Positions 8,895-17,151 are shown, numbered from the stretch's first letter. The stretch is DNA of 64,000 nucleotides from Streptomyces puniciscabiei (GCF_006715785.1 NZ_VFNX01000001.1:3796501-3860500); one strand, 5' to 3'. Notes: generated from the letters alone by a model not told the origin. Numbers and translations: made by a program.

Positions 8895-9587
8895 TCAGGT
8901 GTCCTGCGCGCCCGTCTCCTTGTTGATCCGCCGGTCCAGCGCCAGGGACAGCTCCGCCTCCACCACGCTGCGGGCCAGGGGGCGCAGGCGGTGGAGGTCC
9001 TCCTCGGGGCCGTGGCGGAGGATCAGGTCGGTGAAGAGTTCGGCCAGGGCGTCGGCGTGTTCGCGGACCCGGGCGCCGGCGGTGAGGACCTCGGCGAGCG
9101 GGATGCCCTCGCGGACCAGGGCGGAGGAGACGTCCAGCAGGCGGCGGCTGATGTGGACGATCTCGTCGCCGTCGGTGCCGAGGTAGCCCAGTTCCATGGC
9201 GGCGGCGAGGTTCTCGGGGGTGACCTCGCCCTCGAAGCGGGCGGCGAGTTCCTCCGGGGTGAGGCGGACCGGCTCCTCCTCGGTGGGGGTGCCGACGCCG
9301 AGGAGGTCGGCGACGCCTCGGCCCTGGTCGAGGGCTTCGGCGAGTTCGGCGATGCCGTTCAGCGTGTGGCCGCGCTCCAGCAGGGCGGCGATGGTGCGCA
9401 GACGAGCCAGGTGGTGGTCGTCGTACCAGGCGATACGGCCCTCGCGGCGGGGCGGGGGGATCAGCTTGCGCTCGCGGTAGAAGCGCAGGGTGCGCACGGT
9501 GATGCCGGCCAGCCGCGCCAGCTCCTCCATGCGGTACTCGCGCCGCGCCTGGGGTCGTACCTCCGGGTGTTCTGCGTCCTCTGCCAC
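8895..9587 (-). CDS. MerR-family transcriptional regulator
   Basis: 230 residues. The N-terminal MerR helix-turn-helix is YRMEELARLAGITVRTLRFYRERKLIPPPRREGRIAWYDDHHLARL at about residues 18-62, and GHTLNGIAEL begins the dimerisation helix. The C-terminal half, helical and without cysteine clusters, is not the metal-binding type, so an organic ligand or a protein-protein signal is more likely. The gene is divergent from the monooxygenase operon at 9729. Two perfect dyads, at 9605-9615 and 9672-9687, lie in the 141-bp shared region and are candidate operators. MerR proteins usually control such a divergent neighbour, so regulation of the 9729-13125 operon is the natural inference. Confidence 0.88.
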   Translation of the reverse strand: MAEDAEHPEVRPQARREYRMEELARLAGITVRTLRFYRERKLIPPPRREGRIAWYDDHHLARLRTIAALLERGHTLNGIAELAEALDQGRGVADLLGVGTPTEEEPVRLTPEELAARFEGEVTPENLAAAMELGYLGTDGDEIVHISRRLLDVSSALVREGIPLAEVLTAGARVREHADALAELFTDLILRHGPEEDLHRLRPLARSVVEAELSLALDRRINKETGAQDT

Positions 9588-9604
9588 GCCCGCAGCCTAT
9601 GTTG

Positions 9605-9615
9605 TACCGCCGGTA
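9605..9615. promoter_or_regulatory. Candidate operator (TACCGCCGGTA)
   Basis: Perfect 11-base palindrome 18 bp from the MerR start, in the divergent control region. It is a possible autoregulatory site; which protein binds it is unknown. Confidence 0.4.
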
Positions 9616-9671
9616 ACTTTCCTTTCCCGACCCCTACCGCCGAGTACGGAGCTGCTCTACAGTCCCATTGC

Positions 9672-9687
9672 GCCAGTGTTCACTGGC
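9672..9687. promoter_or_regulatory. Candidate operator (GCCAGTGTTCACTGGC)
   Basis: Perfect 16-base palindrome 41 bp before the monooxygenase start, placed where it could overlap that promoter. It is the best candidate for the MerR-family regulator binding site because of its length and position. Confidence 0.5.
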
Positions 9688-9728
9688 AGAGTTCCTGGGT
9701 TCCTAGGTGACGCGTGGAGGCTTCGTCG

Positions 9729-11273
9729 ATGGCCGAGCACGAGCATGTACGGGTGGCGGTGATCGGGTCCGGGTTCGGCGGGCTGGGGGCCGCCGTGCGG
9801 CTGCGCCGCGAAGGGATCACCGACTTCGTCGTCCTGGAGCGGGCGGACAGCGTCGGCGGGACCTGGCGGGACAACAGTTACCCCGGGTGCGCCTGTGACG
9901 TGCCCTCCCACCTCTACTCCTTCTCCTTCGCGCCCAACCCCGACTGGCCGCGCACCTTCTCCGGGCAGCAGCACATCCGCGCCTACCTGGAGCACGTCAC
10001 CGACGTCTTCGGGCTGCGCCCGCACATCCGCTTCGACTCCGAGGTCAAGCTGATGCGGTGGGACACCGAGAAGCTGTGGTGGGAGATCGAGACCGTACGG
10101 GGCACGCTCACCGCCGACGTCGTCGTCTCCGCCACCGGGCCGCTGTCCGACCCGAAGGTCCCCGAGATCCCGGGCCTCGCGTCCTTCCCGGGCAAGGTCT
10201 TCCACTCCGCCCGCTGGGACCACGACTACGACCTGCGCGGCAAGCGCGTCGCGATGGTCGGCACCGGTGCCTCCGCCATTCAGATCGTGCCCGCGATCCA
10301 GCCGCAGGTCGGCCGGCTCACCCTCTTCCAGCGGACCCCGCCCTGGGTGATGCCCCGCATCGACCGCGCCATCAGCGGCGCCGAGCGCCGACTGCACCGG
10401 GCCCTGCCCTTCACCACCCAGCTCAGGCGCGGCCTGCTGTGGGGCATCCGGGAGCTGCAGGTCCAGGCGTTCACCAAGCATCCCGACGAACTCGGCCTGG
10501 TCGAGCGGCTCGCCAAGCGCAACATGGCCCGCGCCGTCAAGGACCCGGCCCTGCGCGCCAAGCTCACTCCCGACTACCGCATCGGCTGCAAGCGGATCCT
10601 GCTGTCCAGCGAGTACTACCCGGCGCTGGCCAGGCCGAACGTGGACGTCGTCGCCAGTGGGCTCAGCGAGATCCGCGGGTCGACCGTCGTCGCCGCCGAC
10701 GGCACCGAGGCCGAGGTCGACGCGATCGTCTTCGGTACGGGCTTCCACGTCACGGACATGCCGATCGCCGAGCGGGTGGTCGGCGCGGAGGGCGTCACCC
10801 TCGCCGAGTCCTGGAAGAACGGCATGCAGGCGCTGCGCGGCGCCGCGGCCGCCGGGTTCCCCAACTGGATGACGATCATCGGGCCCAACACCGGTCTCGG
10901 GAACTCCTCGATGATCCTCATGATCGAGTCCCAGCTGAACTACATGGCCGACTATCTGCGGCAATTGGACGTCCTCGGCGGCCGCACGGCCCTCGATGCC
11001 CGGCCCGCGGCCGTCGAGGACTGGAACCGGAAGGTCCAGGAGCGCATGAAGCGCACCGTGTGGAACACCGGCGGCTGCACCAGCTGGTACCTCGACGCGA
11101 GCGGCCGCAACACCACCATCTGGCCCGGTACGACGGCGGAGTTCCGGCGCGCGACCCGGCGGGTCGACCTGGGGGAGTACGAGGTCATCCGCAAGCCCGG
11201 CAGCAAGCCTGCCGGTGCGGCCGTACAGCAGAAGACGGTGGCCGCCGCCGCGCGGAGCGAGGGTGCCGCATGA
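9729..11273 (+). CDS. Flavin-containing (Baeyer-Villiger-type) monooxygenase
   Basis: 514 residues. FAD Rossmann motif VIGSGFGGLGAAVRL at the N-terminus, with GGTWRDNSYPGCACDVPSHLYSFSF. The Baeyer-Villiger fingerprint FPGKVFHSARWDHD (FxGxxxHxxxW) sits near residue 157. The NADPH-binding motif VAMVGTGASAIQIVPAI follows. FGTGFHVTD is near the C-terminal third. It inserts oxygen next to a carbonyl using NADPH and FAD, giving an ester or lactone. The ATG at 9729 has GGAGG at 9716-9720. First gene of a three-gene operon: its stop overlaps the hydrolase start (ATGA). The set recalls mymA-lipR-Rv3085 of mycobacteria, where the same three families occur in order. The substrate is unknown. Confidence 0.92.
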   Translation: MAEHEHVRVAVIGSGFGGLGAAVRLRREGITDFVVLERADSVGGTWRDNSYPGCACDVPSHLYSFSFAPNPDWPRTFSGQQHIRAYLEHVTDVFGLRPHIRFDSEVKLMRWDTEKLWWEIETVRGTLTADVVVSATGPLSDPKVPEIPGLASFPGKVFHSARWDHDYDLRGKRVAMVGTGASAIQIVPAIQPQVGRLTLFQRTPPWVMPRIDRAISGAERRLHRALPFTTQLRRGLLWGIRELQVQAFTKHPDELGLVERLAKRNMARAVKDPALRAKLTPDYRIGCKRILLSSEYYPALARPNVDVVASGLSEIRGSTVVAADGTEAEVDAIVFGTGFHVTDMPIAERVVGAEGVTLAESWKNGMQALRGAAAAGFPNWMTIIGPNTGLGNSSMILMIESQLNYMADYLRQLDVLGGRTALDARPAAVEDWNRKVQERMKRTVWNTGGCTSWYLDASGRNTTIWPGTTAEFRRATRRVDLGEYEVIRKPGSKPAGAAVQQKTVAAAARSEGAA

Positions 11274-12244
11274 GCCGGCCCGCCCCCGCGGCTTCCGTGA
11301 CCTCCGGACCGTACGCCCCGCCCACCCCCTCCCGGGAGCTCACCGTCGTTTCCGCCGACGGCGCGCGGCTGCACGTCGAGGTGCACGGTCCCGAGAAGGC
11401 GCCCCCCGTCGTCCTCGCCCACGGCTGGACCTGCTCGACCGCGTTCTGGGCGGCGCAGATACGGGAGCTGGCGACCGACCACCGTGTGATCGCGTACGAC
11501 CAGCGGGGGCATGGGCGCAGCCCCGCGAGCCCCGCGTGCACCACCCACGCGCTGGCGGACGACCTCGAAGCGGTGCTCGCGCAGACGCTCGCACCCGGGG
11601 AGAAGGCGCTGATCGTCGGCCACTCCATGGGCGGGATGACCGTCATGGCCGCGGCGACGCGCCCCCGCTTCCGTGATCACGCCGCCGCTGTCCTGCTGTG
11701 CAGCACGGGCAGTTCGCGGCTGGTCGCTCAGGCGCGCGTGGTGCCGCTCGGCGCCGGGCGCGTGCGCACCTGGCTCACCGGGCGCATTCTCGGCTCGCGC
11801 GCCCCGCTCGGCCCTGTCACGCCGGTCGCGAAGAGCATCCTCAAGTACGCCACCATGGGTGCCGGTTCCGCCCCGCACATGGTGGAGGCGTGCGCGCGGA
11901 TCGTGCACGCCTGTCCGCGCTCGGTGCGCCATGCCTGGGCGCGGGCGCTCGAGGCACTCGATCTCGACCACGGCGTACGGGAGTTGCATGCGCCCACCGC
12001 GATCGTGCACGGCGTGTCCGACCGGCTCACGCCCCCCGTGCACGCCCGTGCGCTGGTCGCCGCGCTGCCGCACTGCGTCGGCCTCACCGAGCTGCCCGGC
12101 ATCGGCCACATGACCCCGATCGAGGCCCCCGACCTGGTGACCGGCAGGATCCGGGAACTCGTCACCACGTATGTCACCGTCACGGGCACCGATCCCGAGG
12201 ACGCGCACGGTTCCACCCCGGAGCAGATCAAGGAGGGCGCATGA
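11270..12244 (+). CDS. Alpha/beta-fold hydrolase
   Basis: 324 residues. After a 30-residue leader the fold starts with VVSADGARLHVEVHGP, then VLAHGWTCSTAFW (oxyanion region), YDQRGHGRS, and the nucleophile elbow VGHSMGGMTV with its serine. The acid-bearing HGVSDRLTPP and the terminal GIGHMTPIEAPD histidine complete the triad. The start overlaps the monooxygenase stop, and its own stop overlaps the dehydrogenase start, both ATGA. Following a Baeyer-Villiger enzyme, an esterase or lactonase that opens the ester product is the likely role. The leader lacks a signal peptide, so it should act in the cytosol. Confidence 0.9.
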   Translation: MSRPAPAASVTSGPYAPPTPSRELTVVSADGARLHVEVHGPEKAPPVVLAHGWTCSTAFWAAQIRELATDHRVIAYDQRGHGRSPASPACTTHALADDLEAVLAQTLAPGEKALIVGHSMGGMTVMAAATRPRFRDHAAAVLLCSTGSSRLVAQARVVPLGAGRVRTWLTGRILGSRAPLGPVTPVAKSILKYATMGAGSAPHMVEACARIVHACPRSVRHAWARALEALDLDHGVRELHAPTAIVHGVSDRLTPPVHARALVAALPHCVGLTELPGIGHMTPIEAPDLVTGRIRELVTTYVTVTGTDPEDAHGSTPEQIKEGA

Positions 12245-13125
12245 GCAGGGTCAGCCTCGAAGGCCAGGTGGCGGTCGTCACCGGAGCGGCGCGCGGCGTC
12301 GGTGAGCAGCTGGCGCGCAAGCTCTCCGCGCGCGGCGCGAAGGTGGCGCTGGTCGGTCTGGAGGAGGAGGCGCTCAAGGAGGTCTCCGAGCGGCTGCACA
12401 GCGACAGCGCCTACTGGTACGCCGACGTCACCGACCACGAGACGATGAGCCGGGTCGCGCAGGAGGTGAAGGCGCGGTTCGGGAAGGTCGACATCGTGGT
12501 CGCCAACGCCGGTGTGGCGACCGGCGGTCCGTTCATGGACTCCGATCCGCAGGCCTGGCGGCGGGTGATCGAGGTGAACCTGATCGGTTCGGCGGTGACC
12601 GCGCGGGCCTTCCTGCCGGTCCTGGTGGAGAGCCGGGGCTATCTGCTGCAGATCGCCTCGCTCGCCGCGATCACCCCGGCGCCGATGATGACGGCGTACT
12701 GCGCGTCCAAGTCGGGTGTGGAGGCGTACGCGCACAGTCTGCGCGCCGAGGTCGGCTACCAGGGCGTGCGCGTCGGTGTCGCCTACCTGTCCTGGACCGA
12801 CACCGACATGGTGCGCGGGGCCGACCAGGACGACGTCATGCGGGAGCTCAGGCAGCGACTGGTGTGGCCGTCCAACAAGACGTATCCGCTGGGACCGACG
12901 GTGGACCGGCTGGTCGCCGGGATCGAGCGGCGCTCGGCACATGTGTACGGGCAGTGGTGGCTGCGCGGCATGCAGGGCGTGCGCGGCTATCTGCCGGCGC
13001 TCATCGGGCGGGTCGGGCAGCGCGAGATGAAACGGTTCGCGCCCCGTCTCCAGGGAATGCGCTCCGGGCTCGTCGGCGCAGGTGGGGCGGCTGATGACGC
13101 AGCCCGCGCTACGCACCGTAAGTGA
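12241..13125 (+). CDS. Short-chain dehydrogenase/reductase
   Basis: 294 residues. Cofactor motif VVTGAARGVGEQLARKL with the TGxxxGxG pattern, ANAG at about residue 95, and catalytic YCASK preceded by a serine-containing IASLAA strand. The C-terminal about 80 residues are longer than a minimal SDR and basic (GRVGQREMKRFAPR), so membrane or substrate contacts are possible. Co-transcribed with the monooxygenase and hydrolase through 4-base overlaps. An SDR could oxidise an alcohol to the ketone that the monooxygenase uses, or reduce a product; direction is not visible. The 3' end is followed after about 40 bases by a hairpin. Confidence 0.9.
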   Translation: MSRVSLEGQVAVVTGAARGVGEQLARKLSARGAKVALVGLEEEALKEVSERLHSDSAYWYADVTDHETMSRVAQEVKARFGKVDIVVANAGVATGGPFMDSDPQAWRRVIEVNLIGSAVTARAFLPVLVESRGYLLQIASLAAITPAPMMTAYCASKSGVEAYAHSLRAEVGYQGVRVGVAYLSWTDTDMVRGADQDDVMRELRQRLVWPSNKTYPLGPTVDRLVAGIERRSAHVYGQWWLRGMQGVRGYLPALIGRVGQREMKRFAPRLQGMRSGLVGAGGAADDAARATHRK

Positions 13126-13165
13126 TCCACATGCGTTCCGTGGTCGGCCGTGTGAATCTGGGTGA

Positions 13166-13182
13166 GGCCCCTCCGAGGGGCC
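13166..13182 (+). terminator. Hairpin after the monooxygenase operon
   Basis: 7-bp GGCCCCT/AGGGGCC stem with a CCG loop, followed by GTTTCCCC. GGTGAG/CTCACC arms flank it and could extend the stem. It may end the SDR operon or act as a leader structure for the small protein at 13220. Confidence 0.5.
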
Positions 13183-13219
13183 GTTTCCCCCACCTCACCC
13201 ACCACGGGAGTGAACCCAC

Positions 13220-13447
13220 ATGGGTATGAAGGACAAGGCCAACGAGTGGCAGGAACAGGGCAAGCAGAAGATCGGTGACGCCCGTGAGCGGGCCGGTCAG
13301 CAGCAGTCCCAGCGCGGCCAGCAGCCGCAGCGCGGTCAGCAGCCCCAGCGTGGCCAGCAGCCGCAGCGCGGTCGCGAGAACCTGCGCGACATCGAGGACA
13401 CGGAGGCGGAGATGGAAGACCGCTTCGACCGGGACTACGACGCGTAG
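13220..13447 (+). CDS. Small hydrophilic protein with GQQPQR repeats
   Basis: 75 residues, no cysteine, no membrane segment. The N-terminus MGMKDKANEWQEQGKQKIGDARERAGQ looks like one long charged helix. The middle holds five tandem 6-residue units, Q/G-rich (GQQPQR type, about residues 28-52), encoded by near-identical 18-base repeats at 13312-13372. The C-terminus is acidic (ENLRDIEDTEAEMEDRFDRDYDA). Charge thus runs from mixed through basic to acidic. The start has GGGAGTGAACCCAC upstream. The N-terminal helix faintly resembles CsbD or MT0933-antitoxin-type small proteins, but I cannot assign it. It stands alone between two hairpins. Confidence 0.7.
   Translation: MGMKDKANEWQEQGKQKIGDARERAGQQQSQRGQQPQRGQQPQRGQQPQRGRENLRDIEDTEAEMEDRFDRDYDA
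13312..13372 (+). repeat. 18-base tandem repeats inside the small hydrophilic protein gene
   Basis: About three and a half near-identical 18-base units (GGCCAGCAGCCGCAGCGC type), each coding for six residues. The sites vary mainly at third positions. Such an array is prone to copy-number change between strains. Confidence 0.7.
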
Positions 13448-13479
13448 TCGCTGCGCTCGGCTTTGGCCGTCTTGGCGTG

Positions 13480-13506
13480 GGGCGCCCTTCTTCTTGGAGG
13501 GCGCCC
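13480..13506. terminator. Hairpin after the small hydrophilic protein gene
   Basis: 9-bp stem GGGCGCCCT/AGGGCGCCC with a 9-base pyrimidine-rich loop, 33 bases after the stop at 13447. There is no following T-run. Confidence 0.55.
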
Positions 13507-13542
13507 TGCGTCTGTTCTGGGGCGGTGGAGGTGCGTTTGTCC

Positions 13543-13590
13543 GGTGCGGGTGCGTGGTGGGTCGCTCGCGCAGTTCCCCGCACCCCTTCA
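13543..13590 (+). repeat. Dispersed intergenic repeat, copy A
   Basis: Contains the core CGCGCAGTTCCCCGC at 13567-13581, identical to 36596-36610. GGTGCGGGTG lies on the left and CCCCTTC on the right, as in the other copy. It lies between convergent genes. Sequences of this kind are, as I recall, widespread between Streptomyces genes. Confidence 0.6.
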
Positions 13591-13606
13591 CGCGCGTCCC
13601 TCGCGA

Positions 13607-16600
13607 TCAACTGGGTCGCTGCGGCAGTTTCGGGCGGGAGCGGTCGGGGAGGCCGGTGTAGCCGGGGGGGATGGCCGCCGGGTTGGACTCCAGGAGTTCC
13701 AGGGCCAGTTGGACCGCGTCGGCGAGTTGGGCGTGGCGGCCCTCGGCCCAGTCCAGGGGGGTGCGCAGGATCTCCAGGTCGGGGGTGACGCCGTGGTTCT
13801 CCACGGACCAGCCGTAGGCGTCGAACCAGGCCGCGTTCATCGGGACGGTGATGACCGTGCCGTCGCCCAGCCGGTGGCGGCCGGTCATGCCGACCACGCC
13901 GCCCCAGGTGCGGGTGCCGATCACCGGGCCGAGTTTCAGCAGCTTGAAGGCGGCCGTGATCATGTCGCCGTCCGAGGAGGTCGCCTCGTCGGCGAGGGCG
14001 ACCACCGGGCCCCTCGGGGCGTTCGAGGTGTACGACACCGGTTGCGCGTCCCGGGTCAGATCCCAGCCCAGGATGGTCCGGGTCAGCTTCTCGATGACGA
14101 GTTCGCTGATGTGCCCGCCCGCGTTGCCGCGCACGTCCACGATCAGGGCGGGCCGGGACACCTCCATGCGCAGGTCGCGGTTGAACTGGGCCCAGCCGGA
14201 GCCGCCCATGTCGGGGATGTGCAGATAGCCGCACTTGCCGCCGCTCAACTCCCGGACGACCGTACGGCGTTTGGCGACCCAGTCCTGGTAGCGCAGCGGC
14301 CGTTCGTCGATGAGCGGGACGACGGCGACCCGGCGGGCGTGCCCCTCGCCGTCCGCCTGGGCGAACGTCAGCTCCACGGTCGTACCGCCGGAGCCTGCGA
14401 GGAGCGGATACGGTCCGGTCACCGGATCGACCGGGCGGCCGTCGACGTGGGTGAGGACCGCGCCCTCGCGGATGCCCGTGCCGGCCAGCGGTGAACGGGC
14501 CTTGGAGTCGGAGGAGTCGCCGGACAGGATGCGTTTGACGATCCAACCCTCCTCGCGGTGCACGAAGTTGGCGCCGAGGAGACCCTGCCAGCGCTGGTAG
14601 TGGGGTGGGCCCTCGTTGCGGCGGGCGGCGGTGACGTAGGCGTGCGAGGTGCCGAGTTCGCCGAGGACCTCGCGCAGGAGGTCCGCGAACTCGTCCGGGG
14701 AGGCGACCCGTTCGACGAGGGGACGGTACTGGTCGAGCACCGCGTCCCAGTCGATGCCGCACATGCCGGGGTCCCAGAAGTAGGCGCGGATGAGCCGGCC
14801 GGCCTCGTCGAAGGCCTGGCGCCACTCGGCGGGCGGGTCGACCACGTGCAGGATGCGGCGCAGGTCGATCCAGACGGTCGTGTCGCTGTCGCCCAGCTCC
14901 GTGGCGGGCACCGCGCGCAGGTCGCCCTCGTCCACGACCACCAGCCGCGTCCCGTCGCCGCTGACCGCGAACCAGTCCAGGTGGTCGACCAGTTCGGACT
15001 TCTTCGCCTTGGCGAGGTTGAAGTACTCCAGGGTCGGACGGCCGCTGATGTCGGCCGGGTTGGCGAAGGTCTCGCCGAGCGCGCCGGAGATCGGCCAGCG
15101 CAGCCAGACCAGCCCGCCGCCGGCGACCGGGGCCAGCGCGGAGTACTTGGAGGCGATCACCGGGAACGGTGTGACCCGCATCGCCAGGCCCTCCACCTCC
15201 ACGGTGACCGTGCCGGCCTCGCCCGTCTCCTCCTCCTCGACCGGGTCGAGCCCGCCGGCCGCCGGACGGCCCTCGGGGTTCAGCGCGAAGGGGGAGGGGG
15301 TCGCCGAGTTCAGCGGCACGAGGTAGGGGCGGCAGCCGAGCGGGAAGGACAGGTCGCCGGTGTGGACGTCGTACACCGGGTCGAAGCCGCGCCAGGAGAG
15401 GAAGGCGAGATAGCGGCCGTCGCGGGTGAAGACGGGGTTCTCGTCCTCGAAGCGGCCGTTGGTCACGTCCACGATCAGCCGGTCCTTGATGCGGGCCAGC
15501 TTGATCTGGCGCAGGGAGCGGCCGATGCCCGGGTGGGACCAGGTGAGCCAGGCACCGTCCGGTGAGAAGGCGAGGTCGCGCACGGGTCCGTTGACGGACC
15601 GGATCAGCTCGGTGACCCGCTCACCGGCATCGGCGACGCCGGCTTCACCGGATCCACCGGAACCGTCTCCTGCGTCCGCCGCTTCCTCCGCGACCTGATC
15701 GTCCGCACTCTCCGACCCGGCCCCCGACTCACCCTCCGACTCCCTCGCCCCTTCCCCCTGCCCCTCCCCTTCCTCCGCCACGTCGATCAGCAGCAGCCGC
15801 CCGTCGTGCGAGGCGACCGCCAGCCGTTCGCCCAGGGGATCGCAGGCCAGCTCCAGGACGCGGCCCAGCCGGCCGGAGGCGAGCCGGCGCGGAGCGCGGT
15901 CGCCGCTCGCGCGGGGCAGCTGGGCGATCTCCACGGCGTCCTCGCCCTCGGCGTCCGTCAGGTACGCCACCTGGCCGGTCGTGCCGAGCATCTCCGGCAG
16001 CCGTACCCGCACCCCGGGCGGGTCGGTGATCGTACGGGCGGGGCCGTCGCGGTGGGTGAGCCAGTACAGGCTGCCGCGTACGACGACGGCGCTGGCCCGG
16101 CCGGTCTCGTCCACGGAGATTCCGTCGACGTTCTGCGCGGCCGGGACCGGGTAGCGGCGGCGCCCGGTGGCGGGCCCGGCGAGGCGGATGTCCAGCCTGC
16201 GCGGTACGCCCCGCGGCGAGAAGTCGTCCACCAGCCACAGGTCGCCCGCGCACTGGTAGACCACGCGGGTGCCGTCGCTTGCGGCGTGCCGGGCGTAGAA
16301 GGCGTCGTGGTCGGTGTGGCGGCGCAGGTCGGTGCCGTCGTAGGCGCAGGAGTAGAGGTTGCCGACGCCCTCGTGGTCGGAGAGGAAGGCGATCCGGCCG
16401 GCGACGAACATGGGGGAGGCCAGATGGCCGCCGATGTCGGGCACGAGCTGCCGCCCGTGCAGCCACAGGCGGCCCATGGCGCCGCCGCGGTAGCGCTTCC
16501 AGGAGGCCGGTTCGTGCGGCGGGGTGCCGGTGAGCAGCAGCGTCCTGTGCTCGCCCTCGACGTCGGCGACCTGGATGTCGGCGACCGGGCCCCAGGGCAG

Positions 16601-17005
16601 TTTGCGGCCGGGGTGGCCGTCGGTGGACACCTTGTAGGCCCAGGTGAAGTGGGAGAAGGGCTCGCCGTGGGAGGCGACGGCCAGGATGTCGGCGTTGCCC
16701 TCCCCGTCGGGGGGCGTCCAGCCGCAGACCTGTGTGTCGGTGCTGCCCCAGTACGTCAGCTGCCGGGTGGGACCGCCGTCGACGCTCACCAGGTGGATCT
16801 CGGGCTCCAGGCTGCGCCAGCTCGTGTAGGCGATGTCGCGGCCGTCGGGCGAGAACCGCGGGTGCCCGTCCTTGGTGCGGTCCGCCGTGAGCCGCCAGGC
16901 ACGGCCCGGGGCGTCGAGCGGGGCCAGCCAGAGGTCGTCCTCGGCCACGAAGCACAGCAGGTCGCCGCTGAGGTGGGGGAAGCGCAGATAGCTCACCCTC
17001 CCCAT
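13607..17005 (-). CDS. Tricorn-type protease (S41 family)
   Basis: About 1132 residues from the ATG at 17005. A GGAAAAG precedes it, and the TTG at 17032 would add a short unconserved leader. The N-terminal half has WD/TolB-like propeller blades such as PRFSPDGRDIAYTSW and DLAFSPDGAWLTWS. Residues about 420-460 form a Glu/Gly/Ser-rich insert. A PDZ-like segment (GIREGAVLTHVDGRPVD) lies inside the C-terminal S41 core. Against Thermoplasma tricorn, the catalytic set is kept: Ser-His in GTSHAY (about 787-788), nucleophile Ser in TSSDGD (about 1011), and Glu in VENHGVTPD (about 1069). It degrades peptides in the cytosol downstream of other proteases. No signal peptide is seen. Single gene, divergent from tetR. 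Confidence 0.93.
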   Translation of the reverse strand: MGRVSYLRFPHLSGDLLCFVAEDDLWLAPLDAPGRAWRLTADRTKDGHPRFSPDGRDIAYTSWRSLEPEIHLVSVDGGPTRQLTYWGSTDTQVCGWTPPDGEGNADILAVASHGEPFSHFTWAYKVSTDGHPGRKLPWGPVADIQVADVEGEHRTLLLTGTPPHEPASWKRYRGGAMGRLWLHGRQLVPDIGGHLASPMFVAGRIAFLSDHEGVGNLYSCAYDGTDLRRHTDHDAFYARHAASDGTRVVYQCAGDLWLVDDFSPRGVPRRLDIRLAGPATGRRRYPVPAAQNVDGISVDETGRASAVVVRGSLYWLTHRDGPARTITDPPGVRVRLPEMLGTTGQVAYLTDAEGEDAVEIAQLPRASGDRAPRRLASGRLGRVLELACDPLGERLAVASHDGRLLLIDVAEEGEGQGEGARESEGESGAGSESADDQVAEEAADAGDGSGGSGEAGVADAGERVTELIRSVNGPVRDLAFSPDGAWLTWSHPGIGRSLRQIKLARIKDRLIVDVTNGRFEDENPVFTRDGRYLAFLSWRGFDPVYDVHTGDLSFPLGCRPYLVPLNSATPSPFALNPEGRPAAGGLDPVEEEETGEAGTVTVEVEGLAMRVTPFPVIASKYSALAPVAGGGLVWLRWPISGALGETFANPADISGRPTLEYFNLAKAKKSELVDHLDWFAVSGDGTRLVVVDEGDLRAVPATELGDSDTTVWIDLRRILHVVDPPAEWRQAFDEAGRLIRAYFWDPGMCGIDWDAVLDQYRPLVERVASPDEFADLLREVLGELGTSHAYVTAARRNEGPPHYQRWQGLLGANFVHREEGWIVKRILSGDSSDSKARSPLAGTGIREGAVLTHVDGRPVDPVTGPYPLLAGSGGTTVELTFAQADGEGHARRVAVVPLIDERPLRYQDWVAKRRTVVRELSGGKCGYLHIPDMGGSGWAQFNRDLRMEVSRPALIVDVRGNAGGHISELVIEKLTRTILGWDLTRDAQPVSYTSNAPRGPVVALADEATSSDGDMITAAFKLLKLGPVIGTRTWGGVVGMTGRHRLGDGTVITVPMNAAWFDAYGWSVENHGVTPDLEILRTPLDWAEGRHAQLADAVQLALELLESNPAAIPPGYTGLPDRSRPKLPQRPS

Positions 17006-17068
17006 GCTTTTCCGGGTACAGGGCCCCAGCAACTTATGCGGCCTTCACCTTGGTGAGCCAGGACACGT

Positions 17069-17083
17069 ACGAAACTGTTTCGT
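17069..17083. promoter_or_regulatory. Candidate TetR operator (ACGAAACTGTTTCGT)
   Basis: Perfect 15-base palindrome, 64 bp before the tricorn start and 68 bp before the tetR start. Size and symmetry are typical of TetR-family sites, so autoregulation of tetR and the exporter is likely. Confidence 0.65.
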
Positions 17084-17151
17084 TTCGATCCGCCTCAGGG
17101 TATCTTCATGGATGTACGAGGACGGAGATACGGAGCGGGAAGGTGAGTGGC

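Noticed and set aside
13312..13372. CRISPR-like repeat array
   Set aside because: Repeats are 18 bases, contiguous without spacers and in frame within a protein.
12987..14825. Minus-strand frame across SDR end, small protein and tricorn end
   Set aside because: Pro/Arg-rich and crosses the ends of three supported genes.
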